A stretch of DNA of 64,000 nt. It comes from Methylobacter sp015476545. GTDB lineage: Bacteria > Pseudomonadota > Gammaproteobacteria > Methylococcales > Methylomonadaceae. The stretch covers positions 992,001 through 1,056,000 of the forward strand of contig NZ_CP197401.1 of the NCBI RefSeq assembly GCF_052162025.1, in the 5' to 3' direction. Position numbers and translations under genes: made by a program. Shown in pieces: positions 8,944-17,102 of the stretch (the first letter of the stretch is position 1; each line of letters begins with the position of its first letter). The notes under the pieces are model-generated. The model did not search any database and was not told the origin of the DNA. It saw nothing but the letters and a program-made list of their open reading frames with translations.

Positions 8944-9849
8944 TTATAACAGCTCCCGGGCCTTGTTAAAGGCGTCTCTAAAATCAAGATACAATGGCTT
9001 ATCGGTTTCCAGCATGGATTTCAGCAATTCATGCTGCAGCTGGTATTTAACATTGCCGACAGCCAAAGCGCCTACGCCCACCGCACCCGGTGCATTGACG
9101 GCATGGGTTAATGGCGCGCCCATGTCTTTGAGCTTGATGCCTTCGATTCCCAATGGCGGAACCGCATTCACATCACCCGCTACTTTCAAGCGTTTCGCTT
9201 CGTTCAGAACATCGGCGCTCAAAACCTGAATGCCGGCTCTTGCTGTGCAAAAGATGATGTCGGCATTGGCGACCAGACGGGCTTTATCGGCTTCGGAACT
9301 GGCGTACGTGCCTCTGAGGTTGCAGCCAAAACGGCGATTGTATTCCTTGGCCATATCCAGGGCGGTATCGATTGACAAATGGTCGACCAATGCCGTGTCT
9401 GCGCCGGCCAGGGATGCGATGACGCCTGTAGCGACGCCGACAGGGCCGGTTCCGCCAAAGACGACGGCATTGCAGTCTTTCAGTTCCTTGCCGTGCTTTG
9501 CTTTCAGCTCTTTTTCCACGCAGGCTACCAATGCGGCCGCTGTCGTGAAAGCGCCGCTGGGGTCGGCAAGAACAGAGACTTCAAAAGGGGGAACCATAGC
9601 CTGTTTGCAAGTATCCAGCATGTCCATGGCCAGGCCTAGGTCGCGCCCGCCGATAAAAATGCCGGTGCGTTTAACCCCGGACGGACCGCGAGAGAATATG
9701 GCGTCCTGAGTCAGGCCATAAACCTTGTCCAGCTTGACGTTACTGTAAGGCACGAGCACATCAAAGCCCGCATCCATTGCCATGTTGACATCGAACGGGC
9801 TGTTGTTCGGCATGGGGTCCAGCATGTGAATAATGCTGCGTTTCTGCAT
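8944..9849 (-). CDS. mtdB: methylene-tetrahydromethanopterin dehydrogenase, MtdB-like paralogue 1
   Basis: A 301-residue protein of the MtdA/MtdB family. It shows the MtdB-like N-terminus (IIHMLDPMPNNSPFDVNMAM), FIGGRD, the pterin-site region VPPFEVSVLADPSGAFTTAA and a Rossmann loop VFGGTGPVGVATGVIA, followed by VAGDVNAVPPLGIEGI. The enzyme oxidises methylene-H4MPT to methenyl-H4MPT with NAD(P) in the cytoplasmic formaldehyde oxidation route. It is downstream of a second, similar gene separated by 54 bp containing a hairpin. A GAGG site precedes the ATG. Which paralogue is the main MtdB, and whether one has changed pterin or cofactor specificity (as MtdA and MtdC did), cannot be settled by eye. 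Confidence 0.85.
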   Translation of the reverse strand: MQKRSIIHMLDPMPNNSPFDVNMAMDAGFDVLVPYSNVKLDKVYGLTQDAIFSRGPSGVKRTGIFIGGRDLGLAMDMLDTCKQAMVPPFEVSVLADPSGAFTTAAALVACVEKELKAKHGKELKDCNAVVFGGTGPVGVATGVIASLAGADTALVDHLSIDTALDMAKEYNRRFGCNLRGTYASSEADKARLVANADIIFCTARAGIQVLSADVLNEAKRLKVAGDVNAVPPLGIEGIKLKDMGAPLTHAVNAPGAVGVGALAVGNVKYQLQHELLKSMLETDKPLYLDFRDAFNKARELL

Positions 9850-9867
9850 TAGAGATCCTCTTTCATT

Positions 9868-9898
9868 AAGGCGGGTTAAACTGAAATGAAACCCGCTT
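9868..9898 (-). terminator. hairpin between the two mtdB paralogues
   Basis: GCGGGTT at 9871-9877 pairs with AACCCGC at 9890-9896 in the short gap between the two genes. Without a clear T-run on the minus strand it may be an attenuator or mRNA-stability element rather than a full stop. Confidence 0.4.
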
Positions 9899-9903
9899 GT
9901 AAA

Positions 9904-10812
9904 TTAAGCTTTTGATTTAATGTAATCCCTTGCAACTTCGAAAGCGTGCTCGAAATGCAGGTAAACAGGTTTATCGGTAGCAATCATTTTTTTCAGCAAG
10001 CGGTTTTGAGCCTGGTATTTGATATTACCTATAGCCAATGCGCCTATGCCGACAGCGCCGCTTTTCGAGCCTTGAATCGGTGTACCGTCATGGAAGGCAT
10101 CGACGCCGGCAATGCCTGATGGCGGCACGGCGTTGACATCGGCGGCCACTTTCAGTTGAGGCGCTGACGCAACCAGCTCTGCGCTAAGCAACTCAATACC
10201 GGCAGCGCCTGTTGCAAAGACTACGTCGGCCGTTTTGATGTATTCGGCCTTGTCGGCATCGGCGCCGGCTTCAATGGTGATTTTGCCGTCGCCGAACTCA
10301 TTGCTGCACATGTCGGCTATGCTTTGTGCTCTTTCCAGTTGGCGGCCGATAATCCTTACATGGGCGCCTGCCTGCGCCGCAATCACGGCAGCTGCCTGAC
10401 CGACCGGGCCGGTTCCGCCCAATGCCAGAATGTTTTTGCCTGCCAGTGTGGTGTTGAATTTGGTGGCTAATTCGCGCTCGACGGTTGCAACCATGCCGGC
10501 TGCGGTCGTGAATGCGCCGCTGGGGTCAGCGAAAACGGAGACTTCAAAGGGAGGCACCATGGCGTGTTTGGCTGCTCTCAGCATGTCCATCGCTTGCTTG
10601 GTATCGCGGCCGCCGATGAAGATGGCGGTTCTTTTCAGGTTTTTCTGGCTACGCGAGAAAATGGCGTCCTGCACCAGTCCCTGAACTTCGCTGGGCTCGA
10701 CATTGATATACGGGACTGCTGAAACCCAACCGGCATCCATCGCCATGTTGACGTCAAACGGGCTGAGGTTTTTTGCAGTGGTCAGCATGTGTAAAATGAA
10801 TGGTTTTTCCAT
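9904..10812 (-). CDS. mtdB: methylene-tetrahydromethanopterin dehydrogenase, MtdB-like paralogue 2
   Basis: A 302-residue paralogue of the preceding protein, first in the pair. It has FILHMLTTAKNLSPFDVNMA, FIGGRDTKQAMDML, VPPFEVSVFADPSGAFTTAA, the dinucleotide loop ALGGTGPVGQAAAVIAAQ and VAADVNAVPPSGIAGVDA. After the nucleotide loop it continues IIGRQLERAQSIAD, where a positively charged residue could favour NADP, while paralogue 1 has ALVDHLSIDTALD with an aspartate in the same area, as expected for NAD preference (inference from Rossmann-fold rules). A GGGG site precedes the ATG. The gene is divergent from the isocitrate dehydrogenase with 135 bp between them. Confidence 0.85.
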   Translation of the reverse strand: MEKPFILHMLTTAKNLSPFDVNMAMDAGWVSAVPYINVEPSEVQGLVQDAIFSRSQKNLKRTAIFIGGRDTKQAMDMLRAAKHAMVPPFEVSVFADPSGAFTTAAGMVATVERELATKFNTTLAGKNILALGGTGPVGQAAAVIAAQAGAHVRIIGRQLERAQSIADMCSNEFGDGKITIEAGADADKAEYIKTADVVFATGAAGIELLSAELVASAPQLKVAADVNAVPPSGIAGVDAFHDGTPIQGSKSGAVGIGALAIGNIKYQAQNRLLKKMIATDKPVYLHFEHAFEVARDYIKSKA

Positions 10813-10947
10813 GATATCCCCTTGATGTGTTGAGCAGGCAAGTATAAAAGAAAAAATGGCAGAATAACACCGTCATGGGCTTTTTGGATTTTTAAAAAAA
10901 TGGTGAATCTTGTATTATCAAGGCATTTTTATTTTTCGGAGAAATGA

Positions 10948-11958
10948 ATGCACAACGTTACGTTGATTAAAGGCGATGGTATCGGTCCTTCCATTATGGA
11001 GGCTGCGGTCAAGATTATCGATGCGTCCGGCGCCAAGATAAACTGGGAAGAAGCCGACGCGGGCATGGCCGCGTTTGAAAAACACGGCACGCCGATTCCT
11101 GATGCAACCCTGGCCTCGATAGAAAAAAACCGCGTGGCTTTCAAGGGCCCTCTGACGACGCCGGTCGGCAAAGGTTTCAGAAGCATCAATGTCGCCTTGC
11201 GTCAGCAATATGATCTTTACGCCAATGTCCGCCCGGCCAAAACCTGGAAAGGTGCGCGGACCCGCTTCGACAATGTCGACATCGTTGTCGTCAGGGAAAA
11301 TACGGAAGGCTTGTATGCCGGTTTGGAACACTTTCTGACCCCTAAAAAGGATATCGCCGAAAGTCTGGCTGTCGTGACGCGCCAGGGCTCGGAACGCATC
11401 GTTGAGTATGCTTTTAAATACGCGCGTGAAAACGGCCGCAAAAAAGTCACGATCTGCCATAAAGCTAATATTCTGAAGTACACGTCGGGCTTGTTTCTGG
11501 ATGTTGCCAGAGAAGTGGCTGCGCGCTATCCGGACATCGAGTGCGACGAAAAAATTGTTGACGCCATCTGCATGCATATGGTCATGGACCCAACTCAGTT
11601 CGACGTAGTCGTGACGACCAATATGTTCGGCGACATTCTCTCCGATTTGACGGCCGGCCTGGTCGGCGGCCTGGGATTGATTCCGGGCGCCAATATCGGC
11701 AGCGATGCGGCACTGTTTGAAGCGGTGCATGGCAGCGCGCCGGATATCGCCGGCAAAAATATCGCCAACCCGACGGCTGTTATCATGGCAGGCGTCATGA
11801 TGCTGAATTATCTGGGCGAGCATGAGGCTGCGAATCGCATCAAGGCCGCGACTGAAAAAGTCATCGGCGATGGCGAGTTGGTCACGCCGGATTTGAACCG
11901 GAATTCAAAGGCCGGCACTACCGAAATGCGCGATGCCATTATTGCGGCCATGCGATAA
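10948..11958 (+). CDS. NAD-type isocitrate dehydrogenase
   Basis: A 336-residue beta-decarboxylating dehydrogenase. It begins VTLIKGDGIGPSIMEAAVKI and has the substrate-binding arginine region VRPAKTWKGARTR, the ENTEGLYAGLEH loop, the lysine segment VTICHKANILKYTSG and FEAVHGSAPDIAGKNIANPTA. Length and the short N-terminus fit the homo-oligomeric NAD-dependent isocitrate dehydrogenases related to the mitochondrial enzyme, rather than the 415-residue NADP enzyme of E. coli or 3-isopropylmalate dehydrogenase. It would supply 2-oxoglutarate in a methanotroph TCA cycle. Homoisocitrate or isopropylmalate activity is the main alternative. A GGAG site precedes the ATG. Confidence 0.8.
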   Translation: MHNVTLIKGDGIGPSIMEAAVKIIDASGAKINWEEADAGMAAFEKHGTPIPDATLASIEKNRVAFKGPLTTPVGKGFRSINVALRQQYDLYANVRPAKTWKGARTRFDNVDIVVVRENTEGLYAGLEHFLTPKKDIAESLAVVTRQGSERIVEYAFKYARENGRKKVTICHKANILKYTSGLFLDVAREVAARYPDIECDEKIVDAICMHMVMDPTQFDVVVTTNMFGDILSDLTAGLVGGLGLIPGANIGSDAALFEAVHGSAPDIAGKNIANPTAVIMAGVMMLNYLGEHEAANRIKAATEKVIGDGELVTPDLNRNSKAGTTEMRDAIIAAMR

Positions 11959-12005
11959 AACTGTCATTAATGCGGGGCGGCCTGATGGTCGTCCCTGCTA
12001 TCCTC

Positions 12006-12617
12006 ATGATGAATGATCTGAAAGCCCGGCAGCGCCGCAAAGCTTATGATGCCCGCAACGCACAAGCGGATAAAGAGGCGGCCAGCCGGGTCATTTGCAA
12101 TCAAATTACAGCGCATCCGGCCTATCAGCAAGCCAAAACCGTGATGTGGTACATCCACTGCCGCTCGGAAGTCAGAACCGAGCCGACGCTAAGGCACGAA
12201 ATTTCGACCGACAAACGTATCATCATTCCCTACTGTACCAAAGATGAGCAAGGCCGTAACAAATTAGGTCTATGGTGGCTGGAAGACTTTGCCGAATTAG
12301 CGCCCGGCATGTGGGGGATTCTGGAACCGCCAAAGGAATGCTGGGGCGAGGCCGGCAAGGAAATTGCACCGGAACAGCTCGACTGCATTATTGTGCCGGG
12401 CGTGGCTTTTGACCGGCGCGGCGGGCGCCTTGGCAACGGCGCCGGCTACTATGACCGTTTATTGCGGTGCGTCAGGGCCGATGCCGTGTTGATCGGCGTG
12501 TGCTATGAATCCCAATTACTGGATCGGATCGCCATGGCATCTCATGATGTGGCCATGGATTTTGTGATGACGGAAAAAGCGATTTATGCAGGCCCTGGCC
12601 GGCCGCTTGCAGGCTAA
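12006..12617 (+). CDS. 5-formyltetrahydrofolate cyclo-ligase
   Basis: About 203 residues, YgfA family. It has the ATP-binding basic N-terminus (LKARQRRKAYDARNAQ), VMWYIHCRSEVRTEP, and the diagnostic GGRLGNGAGYYDRLL motif followed by VLIGVCYESQ. It converts 5-formyl-H4F to 5,10-methenyl-H4F, recycling a folate by-product that inhibits serine hydroxymethyltransferase. The frame can be extended to an ATG at 11970, but the tandem ATGs at 12006 and 12009 match the family length better. It follows the isocitrate dehydrogenase by 47 bp and abuts the next gene (TAATG), so a three-gene operon is likely. Confidence 0.9.
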   Translation: MMNDLKARQRRKAYDARNAQADKEAASRVICNQITAHPAYQQAKTVMWYIHCRSEVRTEPTLRHEISTDKRIIIPYCTKDEQGRNKLGLWWLEDFAELAPGMWGILEPPKECWGEAGKEIAPEQLDCIIVPGVAFDRRGGRLGNGAGYYDRLLRCVRADAVLIGVCYESQLLDRIAMASHDVAMDFVMTEKAIYAGPGRPLAG

Positions 12618-13771
12618 TGGATTTTCAGGCGCTAAAAAACAGCGTTGCTTCCTCGCCGGCTTTTGTTCTGGATGCCGCCGAGATCGTAAATACTTTGAAA
12701 GTGTTGGATACGCTACGCAATCAGTGCGGCTGCAAAGTGTTGTATTCGATCAAGGCGCTGCCTTTTTCCTCTGTGCTTGAGTTGGCAAGACCTTTTGTCG
12801 ACGGCTTCTCGGTCAGTTCTCTGTTTGAAGCGCGGCTGGCTGATGAAATTCTGACAGGACAGGGTAGCATACATTTAACGACTCCCGGCATCAGGCCCGA
12901 TGAGATCGATGACATTGCAAGCCTGTGCACGCACATCAGCTTCAATTCTTTAAATCAGTATCAGCGCTTTGGCGAGGCGGCCAGGGCTGAATCTTCGGTC
13001 GGCTTGAGGCTGAATCCCAAGTTGTCCTTCCTTGATGATGATCGCTTCGATCCGTGCCGGCCGTTTTCGAAACTGGGCGTCGATATCGATGAATTGTGCC
13101 GTTCGAACTTTCTTGACCAGATCAGTGGACTGCATTTCCATACCGTTTTTTCAGCAACGGATTTCACGCCGCTAATTAAAACGATAGAAAAACTTCAGTC
13201 TCATTTGGGGGCAGGATTCACACACCTGAAATGGTTGAATCTGGGCGGCGGCTATCTGTTTAACCGGATCGAAGATCACAGCCGCTTTATTGATCTGGTG
13301 CGCCGGCTGAAAAACGATTTCGGCATCGATATCTATATCGAGCCGGGCAAGGCCGTGGTTGGGCAGGCAGGGCATTTGATTGCTACCGTGATCGATACGT
13401 TTGCCAGCGACGGCAAAGCCATTGCCGTACTTGATACATCAATCAATCATAATCCGGAAGTGTTCGAATATCAGCGCCAGCCCGAACTGCACGAGCATGA
13501 GCCGGAAGGCGCGTATGCGGCCGTTCTGGCGGGCTGCACCTGTCTGGCCGGCGATATATTCGGCGAATATCGGTTCAATAAACCGTTGAAGATGGGCGAC
13601 CGCGTGGTTTTCAAACATGTTGGAGCCTACAGCCTGATCAAGGCCAACCGGTTTAACGGCCACAATCTGCCTGATGTCTATGAGGCATCGTCAGAAAAAG
13701 TCACTTTATTAAAGCGCTATGACTATGCGGATTACCGCAGCCAGTGGATGAGGAATGGGACTGTATCCTAG
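12617..13771 (+). CDS. nspC: carboxynorspermidine decarboxylase
   Basis: A 384-residue fold-III PLP decarboxylase. Features are AFVLDAAEIVNTL at the start, the PLP lysine in VLYSIKALPF, the glycine loop LKWLNLGGGYLFN, YIEPGKAVVGQAG, and the active-site cysteine region AGCTCLAGDIFG. These fit NspC, which removes CO2 from carboxy(nor)spermidine in the alternative bacterial polyamine pathway, rather than LysA or arginine decarboxylase. The partner carboxy(nor)spermidine dehydrogenase is not in the window. The start codon shares one base with the stop of the formyl-folate cyclo-ligase, indicating translational coupling. Confidence 0.88.
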   Translation: MDFQALKNSVASSPAFVLDAAEIVNTLKVLDTLRNQCGCKVLYSIKALPFSSVLELARPFVDGFSVSSLFEARLADEILTGQGSIHLTTPGIRPDEIDDIASLCTHISFNSLNQYQRFGEAARAESSVGLRLNPKLSFLDDDRFDPCRPFSKLGVDIDELCRSNFLDQISGLHFHTVFSATDFTPLIKTIEKLQSHLGAGFTHLKWLNLGGGYLFNRIEDHSRFIDLVRRLKNDFGIDIYIEPGKAVVGQAGHLIATVIDTFASDGKAIAVLDTSINHNPEVFEYQRQPELHEHEPEGAYAAVLAGCTCLAGDIFGEYRFNKPLKMGDRVVFKHVGAYSLIKANRFNGHNLPDVYEASSEKVTLLKRYDYADYRSQWMRNGTVS

Positions 13772-13855
13772 GCAACTTGTTGGAAGAAATCAGTGTCAGT
13801 AACCGAAACAGGCACACGGTAACAGTTTTTAAAGTTCAAATTAAGCAATGGAGTT

Positions 13856-14854
13856 ATGACGATGAAAGCAGTATTAATGACTGAAAAAGGCGGTCCGGAA
13901 GTTCTGCAGTTACAGGACATAGCGGAACCGGAAATAACTCATCCGGCTCAGGTAAAAGTCCGCCTTAAGGCAGCCGGCATCAATCCCATCGACACCAAGG
14001 TGCGGGCCAACGGGCTCTTCTATAAGGATGCGCTGCCGGCCGTGCTGGGTTGCGATGGCGCCGGCACCATCGTTGCCGTAGGCGATGGCGTGACAAATTA
14101 TAAGATCGGCGATGAGGTATGGTTTTGCAATGGCGGCCTGGGGAAAGAGCAGGGCAATTATGCCGAATATACGGTGGTCGACAGCCGCTGGGTAGCTTTG
14201 AAACCCAAAACCATTTCGTTTACCGAAGCGGCGGCCCTGCCGCTGGTCTTGATTACGGCATGGGGCGCCCTGTTCGAGCGAGGCGGTCTGCAGCCAGGAC
14301 AAACGGTTCTGATCCACGCCGGCGCCGGCGGCGTAGGGCATGTGGCCATACAGTTGGCAAAACAAAAAGGCGCCCGTGTCATTACGACGGTCAGTTCCCG
14401 GGAAAAAGCCGATTTTGTGCGCGATTTGGGCGCTGATGACGTTATTTTTTACCGGGATGAGAATCTGCAGGATCGCATCAACAGCTTGACCGAAGGAAAA
14501 GGCGCCGATCTGGTTTTCGATACGGTCGGCCCTGAGGTCTTTATAGCCAGTATAGAAGCTACGGCTCATTTCGGCAGTATCGTGACGTTGCTGGACCCCG
14601 GCATGATCAGCCTGGCGGAGGCCCGCATGCGCAATTTGAAGATCGGTTTTGAATTGATGTTGACGCCCATGCTGAGAGAGCTTGATGCTGCGCGCGAAAA
14701 GCATGTGGAGATTTTAAAGCAATGCGCCGAACTGATTGACCGCGGGGATCTAAAGACGCGCGTCAGCCATGTATTGAAACTCGATCAAGCAGCCGATGCG
14801 CATAAGCTATTAGGGGAAGGGCACATGACCGGAAAGGTTGTGCTCGAAATATAA
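13856..14854 (+). CDS. zinc-independent quinone oxidoreductase (medium-chain dehydrogenase)
   Basis: A 332-residue MDR-superfamily protein. It has KAAGINPIDTKVRANG near the N-terminus, LGCDGAGTIVAVGDGVTNY, the nucleotide loop HAGAGGVGHVAIQLAKQKGA and GKGADLVFDTVG. The structural zinc cysteines of alcohol dehydrogenases are absent, which places it with NADPH quinone reductases or zeta-crystallins. Substrate is unknown. It starts 84 bp after nspC; GGAG lies just before the ATG, and a second in-frame ATG at 13862 is equally possible. Confidence 0.8.
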   Translation: MTMKAVLMTEKGGPEVLQLQDIAEPEITHPAQVKVRLKAAGINPIDTKVRANGLFYKDALPAVLGCDGAGTIVAVGDGVTNYKIGDEVWFCNGGLGKEQGNYAEYTVVDSRWVALKPKTISFTEAAALPLVLITAWGALFERGGLQPGQTVLIHAGAGGVGHVAIQLAKQKGARVITTVSSREKADFVRDLGADDVIFYRDENLQDRINSLTEGKGADLVFDTVGPEVFIASIEATAHFGSIVTLLDPGMISLAEARMRNLKIGFELMLTPMLRELDAAREKHVEILKQCAELIDRGDLKTRVSHVLKLDQAADAHKLLGEGHMTGKVVLEI

Positions 14855-15132
14855 ACCGGCCAACCCTGTTTGATAAGGATTAAAGCTGAACAGATTTGCA
14901 TAGTGGGCATCGTCAGCCAGCGTGGGCACACCAGTTATAAGGTTGTAACTGAGAAAAATCATGGGAATTTAAGGTTTCTTATTTATACTGAAAAATGTTA
15001 TTGATTTTTCAAGTGTTACATTAACGATAGTTAAGCTTTTCAATTATTTCAATCCGCCTTGACTTTGTCAGGCAGTGTATGAAATGTTTTTAAATATCAG
15101 AAAAGTTAACGCCGTGTTAAGGCAGGTCAAAG

Positions 15133-16944
15133 ATGTTGAGCAGTTTACAAAAACAAAGAAAAATTATTGTTGCTGATGCAGATCCTGCCTCAAGAATTGA
15201 AATGATAGAATTTCTGCAAGCGCGGGGATTCAATAACGTGGCTATTGCCGCCGATGGCGATCAGATCCATGAAATATTGCGCGCCTATCAACATGAACCG
15301 GAGCTATTGGGGGCGGTTATCATTGATGAGAAATTGCCCCACTGTCAGATTGAGGGATTGTGCCAAGTCTTGCCGCATGAGGATGAAGGGATTTTCCTGC
15401 CCTTCATTGTGCTTGTTGATGAGCCGCCGAAGAACAAGACTCTGGCATTAGGAGGCAAATGCCAGTTTTATGAGCTGGTTCGTCCGTACCTTGCTACCGA
15501 ATTGCTCATGCTGGTTGAGTTTCTTTTAGTCTTGAAGGACGAGCGTTTTCTGCGCTATAAGCAGAAAGAAGAACTGATTTCCCAGTTGGCTGCACGCAAA
15601 TTGCTTAATGCGAAATTAGAATATCTGGTTATCCATGATGATCTCACCGGCTTGCTGAACCGGCGCAATCTTGAGCAGCATCTTTATCTGGAGCTGCATG
15701 AACATGCCAAATCCCGGCAAAATGGCGTGTTATTGTTTATCGATCTGGACAGATTCGGATTGATCAATGATTTGGAAGGGTTTGCGGCCGCTGACGGATT
15801 GCTGGTTGAAGTAGTGGCCGTTATTAAAAAGGCGATTCAGGCAAAAGGCCTGTTCGCCCGGGTCGGATCGGACGAGTTATGTCTGTATCTGGAAAATTCG
15901 ACCCTCGATAATGCGATGGTTATTGCGGAGCGTATTTGTAAAAGACTGGATGAATTTCGCTTTACCATAGACAATGCCTGTTACCACATCACGGCCTCTA
16001 TCGGCATCGCTTCTTTAAAATCTTCCAAAATTGTCAAGTATCCCGGAGAGCTGATATCCAGAGCGCATCAGGCCTGCTCGATAGCCAAAAACAAAGGCCG
16101 CAACAGAGTATGGCTGTATTGCGAAGACGATCAGGCTTTCAAGGAAAGGCAGCGTGATATCCACTGGATGTCCTTAATCCGGGATGCGCTGTTGAATGAC
16201 AGATTCTTTCTTGTTTTTCAGCCAGTGGTGGGTTTATCCGACGGCGAAATCTCCCATTATGAGGTCTTGATCAGAATGAGAGGCAGCGACGAACATGTGA
16301 TTGACCCGGGCGAGTTCATCCCGGTTGCGGAAAGGATGGGGCTTATCTACAGCATCGATGCCTGGGTGGTCGATAAAGCCATAGACTTTTTGGCTTCGCT
16401 GCCACAGGAATTGTCGCATGTAAAGCTGGCGATCAACCTGTCCTGCATGGCCTTTCAGGATGATTCGATCGCCGCCTTCATTCAGCAGAAACTGGATACG
16501 TCCTGGGTCGGCGGCGACCGTCTCACCTTCGAAATCACTGAGACGGCGGCAGTGGGTAATTTTGAACAGACCCTGTCCATGATCAATCAGATCCGTGCAT
16601 TGGGCTGCCAGATTGCCCTGGATGATTTCGGCGCCGGCTTTTGCTCGTTTAATTATCTGAAAATATTCCCCGTTGAGTATGTGAAAATCGACGGCCAATT
16701 TATACAGAATCTGGTCAATGATGAAACCGACCAGATACTGGTCCGCTCAATGCAGCAGATAGCCAGAAAGCTGGGCAAGAAAACCATTGCCGAGTATGTC
16801 GAATGCCCCCGAACGATCAAAATTCTGAAGGAAATCGGGATCAATTATGGTCAAGGCCACATTTTCGGCAAGCCCAACGAGCAGCTCTCGTCCCGAAGCG
16901 CTTTTCGAAGGCACGGTTTGACTAAGTCCCGCTGTGCCAGCTGA
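15133..16944 (+). CDS. receiver-GGDEF-EAL cyclic-di-GMP phosphodiesterase
   Basis: A 603-residue cytoplasmic signalling protein. Residues 1-135 form a receiver-like domain with acidic residues D15 and D17 and a candidate phospho-acceptor D65 (VIIDEKLP). Residues 160-330 are a GGDEF domain whose signature is altered to GSDEL (245-249), although metal-binding D204 and D206 are kept (FIDLDRF). Residues 345-590 are an EAL domain with EVL at 377-379 and all expected catalytic positions: N435, E467, D497, D498, K518, E554 and Q574. It therefore probably hydrolyses cyclic-di-GMP, with the altered GGDEF as a GTP sensor or weak cyclase. No partner kinase is nearby. Confidence 0.88.
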   Translation: MLSSLQKQRKIIVADADPASRIEMIEFLQARGFNNVAIAADGDQIHEILRAYQHEPELLGAVIIDEKLPHCQIEGLCQVLPHEDEGIFLPFIVLVDEPPKNKTLALGGKCQFYELVRPYLATELLMLVEFLLVLKDERFLRYKQKEELISQLAARKLLNAKLEYLVIHDDLTGLLNRRNLEQHLYLELHEHAKSRQNGVLLFIDLDRFGLINDLEGFAAADGLLVEVVAVIKKAIQAKGLFARVGSDELCLYLENSTLDNAMVIAERICKRLDEFRFTIDNACYHITASIGIASLKSSKIVKYPGELISRAHQACSIAKNKGRNRVWLYCEDDQAFKERQRDIHWMSLIRDALLNDRFFLVFQPVVGLSDGEISHYEVLIRMRGSDEHVIDPGEFIPVAERMGLIYSIDAWVVDKAIDFLASLPQELSHVKLAINLSCMAFQDDSIAAFIQQKLDTSWVGGDRLTFEITETAAVGNFEQTLSMINQIRALGCQIALDDFGAGFCSFNYLKIFPVEYVKIDGQFIQNLVNDETDQILVRSMQQIARKLGKKTIAEYVECPRTIKILKEIGINYGQGHIFGKPNEQLSSRSAFRRHGLTKSRCAS

Positions 16945-17102
16945 GCCTGATTTAATCGTTTTTTAAAAGCCAGCCTGTATTATTCATTTATCGTTCATTT
17001 TATACAGATAGATTGAGGGTTGCTGATTCAGGCAATCCTATTTATGTATAATAAGAAATGCTGTCAGGATGATAATTATGAAAATGAATATTGTAAGAGG
17101 CT

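Noticed and set aside
10918..11823. A 301-codon minus-strand frame opposite isocitrate dehydrogenase
   Set aside because: The plus-strand gene has all family motifs and a good start; the opposite frame is rich in His, Asp and Arg as expected of an antisense shadow.
13910..14704. A 264-codon minus-strand frame opposite the quinone oxidoreductase
   Set aside because: Antisense shadow of a clear medium-chain dehydrogenase; no domain seen.
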